Of a DNA stretch of 64,000 nt, positions 59,340 through 64,000 are shown one piece after another. The position numbers and the translations under genes are program-made. The notes beneath the pieces are model-generated. The model was not told where the DNA came from and ran no database searches. It worked only from the letters and a program-made list of their open reading frames with translations. The stretch is from Megascapheus bottae (lineage: Eukaryota > Chordata > Mammalia > Rodentia > Geomyidae). The stretch is taken from assembly GCA_024803745.1 (NCBI GenBank), contig JANJXV010000016.1:41949001-42013000 (forward strand), in the 5' to 3' direction. Within the stretch, counting starts at the first letter, position 1. Each line of letters starts with the position of its first letter.

Positions 59340-62300
59340 TCCCAGGGGAGAGAAGAGACGCTATTTCAAAAATATCAGAGGCAAAGCATTTGAATCCAAA
59401 TGCATGACCTTGATTTTTAAACCCAATATTATAAACAGATAGTAAAAAGAAATAAATAATGCTTTCATTTTCTGTACCTGATCCATAACATCTGCTGTCA
59501 GGCCACATCTGGAGAAGTGAGAGGCAATAATTGAAGGCCTTGTGTTGTTTGCATCTTTCCACTCTGCTCTGTGGGTACAAGCGGTATCCGCTGGCCACAG
59601 GGAGATAATTGCAGTGAGAAATGACTACAGTTATTGATGTCACAGTCAGACATGAGTGGACTTCTCTCTGGGAACCAAGAATACTTCGTTAGAAACAACT
59701 CAGTGAAACTTCCTTGTGTGTATGAAACAAAAGGGCATTCACCTTATCTAGGAGATGCCTATGGATGTGCAAAAAGGTATTATTAAAAATTGTGGTGTAA
59801 GTCTATCTGCTCATTTCACTATGTACTCCTATTTTTATATCTCTATTAAAGTTTCTCTATCAAGAATAATATAGTTCTATTGTGTATCTATTGTATATAT
59901 GATATATCATATCATATGACAGCTATAATATAAATGTAGATATGTTCTATATGAATTATGTCTATTTCACTTTTGAAAATACAGTTCTTCACTTCCTCGC
60001 TCTACAAAGAGCATTTTTCATGAATACATTAGTATCCTTTAATTTAATTAACAACAAAATGTAATACCAAATCAACCACATAGGTATGCACTATTTTGTC
60101 CTTTCTAGTCTCCTGTCAGGATCCCTTCAGCATCATCAAATACCCCTTCTAGTGGGCACTTCGATGCACCACCCAAGACAGACCAGTTCTCTTAGCCTTG
60201 GACTCCTTCTGTATAAACTAAGTGGAAGTATATAAAGCATTGGGATGGCATGCTGAAACCTGCAATGCAACTCTTTTCAGGTAGAATAGAACTTCCTTCA
60301 CCTGAGAACACGCTTATCCTGTGTGGTGTGCAGTGTACAACACACTGCCATCATACATTAATATGATCTTGCAACCTTGCATGATTATAGTATTTTTCAG
60401 TGTTAGCCAAAGTATTTCTATTATAGAAGGTAAAAGCAATAACCTTTCCTAACTAGAGTTTCACATATATTCAATCATAACACATTTCCTCTCCCTCAAT
60501 TTAAAATATCCAGAGTGTCTTAACCAGCCATGGTAAAATTAGAACCTGTTCTATTTTTCTATTATTTTACACAAATACCATCTTTTCTTTAGCATATATT
60601 CTTTTGTGAAAAGTCAGTGAATTTCAATGAGAATTTTAATAAATCCACAGTATTGTTATTAGACTTGCTTTGGTAGGTGTTTAATGTACCTCCATGAGAA
60701 GTCTAGAAAGAAAATATGTGGACAGATTTTTATCACGTATAATTCAGGGATTCAGGCATATTGTGAATATAATTAATTATTGCTGTATTGTGCACAGTGC
60801 TTTTACATTTTAATATTAATGGTAACATTTACAGATTAGCTTCTAATTTTCTGTCATGTTCTCAAATCTTTCATATACCTGATATTCATAATTTCTGGAA
60901 TTACACTTTTGATAGAAAAATATGTTTGAATTAAACATGTAATAAAACATCATTGAAAACCTGCTTGTATAGCTTTACAAATATACTGTTTTGAATATTG
61001 GTGTCAATGTTATTTTCTCTAATTTGTCATCATAACAAAAGATCATTTATAATACTATATAAAGCAATGGGAAGGATATCAACAGTATTTTCTTTTAACA
61101 CTTTGTGATCCATAAATACATTTTCTTTGTAAGAAATATGGTCATGCTATTGTCATAAGCAGGAAGAAATAAAATGCTTAAAATTGTTAGCTGCATTGTG
61201 TATTATTTAAGTACATCTAACCAATTATAAATGGAGATAACCCATTCAGCATCTATCAATTGCATTTATATTGAAAGAGGAAAATACGAGCTATATGAAA
61301 ACTGTCCCATAAAAACAACAATGTACATAAAGGCTCAAGGAAGAAAATGAAAGAAAAAGAGTGAAGAAAACAAAGTTGAGCCATATGTCTCTCTCGTTTA
61401 TTTACACTACATATACATTGTGGTAGAATCAGGTGAAGACACTTACCTCTACGTGTAATAATTCTTAATCTAAAACTTTAGCGTCCTAAGCTAAGATGAA
61501 TCTGAATTTCTTTCTGCTCCTCTTTTGCTGACATTAGTATGAAATGATGAGAGGCTTCTCCAAGAACATAATAGTTCTAATGTTACTGGGTGGTGACTTA
61601 GCTTGAGTACTGTAAAGGGCCTTTTGCTTCTTCACTAAACAAAGCTGAGGCTATTGTTGCTATGAAGAATGTTGGTGCTTGTCTACTAAAGTGTAGACAG
61701 GAAAAAAGAGGATAATGCAAGGTGTGATGAATTTGACAAATGATGCTTTTACCCCAGATTCCTGTTCACAAGGAAGATTATCCGTCAGCAAGACTGGACC
61801 CCATGTAAAGCAGGACATTGCATTAATGTGCACCCACATCAGATAATGAGTGCTTCGGAGAAAATCACTGATCATTCGTTACTGTTTGTCTGCGCCCATG
61901 TGGTCCTTTTCAACTCTAATTTAATAAAAGAAAAACTAATGATGGACATAGGAAATAGAGCTGCACGTTGTCAGCAGTGTCTTCTGCTAGTGGTACATGC
62001 TGCCACATGCTCTTTCACGAGAGCTGAGTGTGTTTCCCCCCTTTAGTGACCTCGAAAACAACAAAACCCTCAGCCACACCCTTCTGTCATAAATACAGCA
62101 TTGCCCATGTTTGTGTTTTCGCGTAGTACACATAAATAGGATTTGAATCTTTAGACAGACATTCTGTGCCCCAAATGGAAATGTAAGTAAGATGTACAAA
62201 GTTCCATAATAATATCAGTAGCCCTGGAATAGTTGTGCTATCCACAAGCTTCGCCTGTTTTCTTTAAGAGCTGTAAGAGCTGCATTGACACAGCAAGGCT

Positions 62301-63180
62301 TCAGCATCCCCTAGGGATCCTCAGGTCACTGGCTGTGATGGATTCATTAGCATGGTGTTTCTAACCCATCTCACCACCATCTCAGGACTCCTTGGGTGCC
62401 TCCTCTCTGGCCCGGCACCTCAACCATGGCCCACTCACCTTCTCCTAGCTGTCAGTGTGCAAGCCTACTTTCCACTTTGTCTGTTGATTTGGATCCTTCA
62501 AATGGCAAATTCCAGCATAAAAGTTATCAGAATTTAAATTGTCTTCAGGTGTAGATGGCTTTTCTTCAAAAGCAAACGGCAGGCCTCGTAAAGATGAAAC
62601 ACCAACTACGAGAAGGAGACAAAACCTCCCTATCCAGGAGGAGGGAAGAGCGAGGTAGTGGCCTTCCTGGAGACCCTTTAGAGGACGTGGTCACTCGTTT
62701 GCATTGGCTACGGGACTGGCACAGAGGAAATGGCACTGCCACAGCAGGGCACACCCGTGTTTTCTGTAAATATTCAGGTTTCCATATCCATGCTAGTCTT
62801 AGCACACGTGTCATCCTAACAGTGGCCACAAATCCAGAAACTATGCGAAGAACTCACTTAATGTGGCAAAATGCCCAAAGTGAAAACAATGTTATCAGAA
62901 AATTCACCTGAAGAAGAAAACAAGAGAGAGAGAGAATAGCAAGACAGTTGCTGTTATTACTCTTCAAGGAAACATGTTAATAAATACTTTAAAAACTAAT
63001 TTTATTTTGTAAAAAAGAAACAAGTAGAAATCTACCAAGAAGCTTAAAATATGTATGATTCACAACACCAAAGTGGTCTTCCACATGTTGATGGAGAGAA
63101 TACAAATGCTACTATCATTGCCAAAAGGAAATATGTACAAGTCATACATATCTCCAAGAGAGTGAAATATTTACCAAAGC
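59340..63180. other. Gene-free AT-rich DNA
   Basis: Almost 4 kb without a supported gene. AT-rich runs lie at 59880-59950. The 118-residue plus frame at 62555-62911 and its antisense 87-residue frame have no domain. Confidence 0.55.
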
Positions 63181-63185
63181 CTTTT

Positions 63186-63295
63186 CTAGCCTGGCACGGA
63201 TGGCTCACACCTGTAGTTATAAGTACTCTGGTAACTGAAATCTGAGGATCATGCTTCAAAGTGAGGAAAACTTACCTATAAGTATGTTTGAACAG
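63186..63295 (+). mobile_element. B1-like SINE left half
   Basis: Reads tagcctggcacggatggctc acacctgtagttataagtac tctgg, then gaaatctgaggatcatgctt caaagtgagg, the start of the composite SINE family. The right half is absent. Confidence 0.75.
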
Positions 63296-63299
63296 CATT

Positions 63300-64000
63300 G
63301 GCTATATTTTACAGGTTAGTCAGTATTTAATGTCTTCTAAAGAATGCAGCTATGCATAAAAATCATCTAAAAGATACAGGATGATTTATTCCTATTATTT
63401 ACTTCATACTGAATCTGGTACCTTGCTTAACACACATGAAAAAGATATCATCACTTAAAGTTGAAGCTAAACAATCTAATCATTAGCCAAACACAAGTAA
63501 ACAACAGAATATTAGCACTAAGAAGAGATATCAAGAATAATCCTGGAGAAAAGGGACAAAAGGAATTACGAAGCACAGTTTTAGTCTAAAGTAGTAGGCA
63601 AACAGACCAATTTTGGTGGTGCCTATTAAAAAGAAATGCTGTGAAAAAGCTAAATTTCATAAGGAAAACAAGATCTCCAGACATTTATCTGCAGGTAAAA
63701 TGAAAGAGATCAACACTATGTAAGCCAAAAGACAGAATCCAGATGTCCCAAAGCTATATTTAATCTATGCTTCTGTTGCTAGGTGTATCTTGCCCAAGAA
63801 GAGTGGAGTTTTGTTCGTTACTTCCCCTGTTCTGTACCATTGCTAAATGTTATTTTTCTACCAGTGAACATTGTTCTAATTTAAACTTGGGTCTCTTATT
63901 AATCATATAAATTGGACCTTAATTTTTCTCAATATAATATAGGCTAGAATAAAAGGTTTGTTAAATCATTATTGCTCTGATATAGTAAAAATAGACATCT
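63300..64000. other. Gene-free AT-rich DNA
   Basis: Nothing recognised up to the window end. Confidence 0.5.

Noticed and set aside
1..64000. A bacterial, phage or viral gene system
   Set aside because: No operon-like coding density, ribosome-binding sites or recognisable bacterial or viral proteins; the repeat content is mammalian.

Overview
This window looks like a stretch of mammalian, most likely rodent, nuclear DNA with no protein-coding gene that I can support. The evidence is AT-rich non-coding sequence, 5'-truncated LINE-1 copies, 7SL-derived (B1/Alu-like) and tRNA-derived (ID-like) SINEs, and many long rodent-type microsatellites. The SINE set includes an ID-type unit joined to a second tRNA-like unit, and a B1-like left half joined to that same unit. 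From memory of such composites I would place it near the geomyoid rodents (pocket mice, kangaroo rats). That placement is an inference and needs a repeat-library search.

Layout. 1-16 kb: mostly unique AT-rich DNA with an old L1 piece (about 1.9-2.3 kb), a younger minus-strand L1 with a decayed target-site duplication (3107-4563), an ancient plus-strand L1 piece beside it (4.64-5.0 kb), more L1 pieces at 8.0-8.55 kb and two composite SINEs. A GC-richer block lies at about 12.9-16.1 kb; it holds the longest chance-like ORF. 16.3-20.9 kb: a dense repeat cluster with an ID-type SINE, a degenerate L1, a young L1 inserted inside a dimeric SINE with both target-site duplications readable, and a young minus-strand dimeric SINE. 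21.5-46.4 kb: ordinary sequence broken by long purine or pyrimidine tracts (GAAA, GGAGA minisatellite, GAA/GGA, GGAA, GA, CT), CA/GT repeats and scattered SINEs. 46.4-64 kb: AT-rich unique sequence with old SINEs, a MER5-like DNA-transposon remnant, another ancient L1 piece and an AT palindrome-rich block.

Nothing suggests an operon, CRISPR array, phage or bacterial system. The most informative content is retrotransposon biology: nested insertion, a young SINE subfamily, SINE tails that have grown into microsatellites, and a purine-rich interspersed repeat family that I cannot name. Any host gene here would have to be an intron or flank of a gene whose exons lie outside the window, or be marked by one of two weak exon candidates described in the findings.
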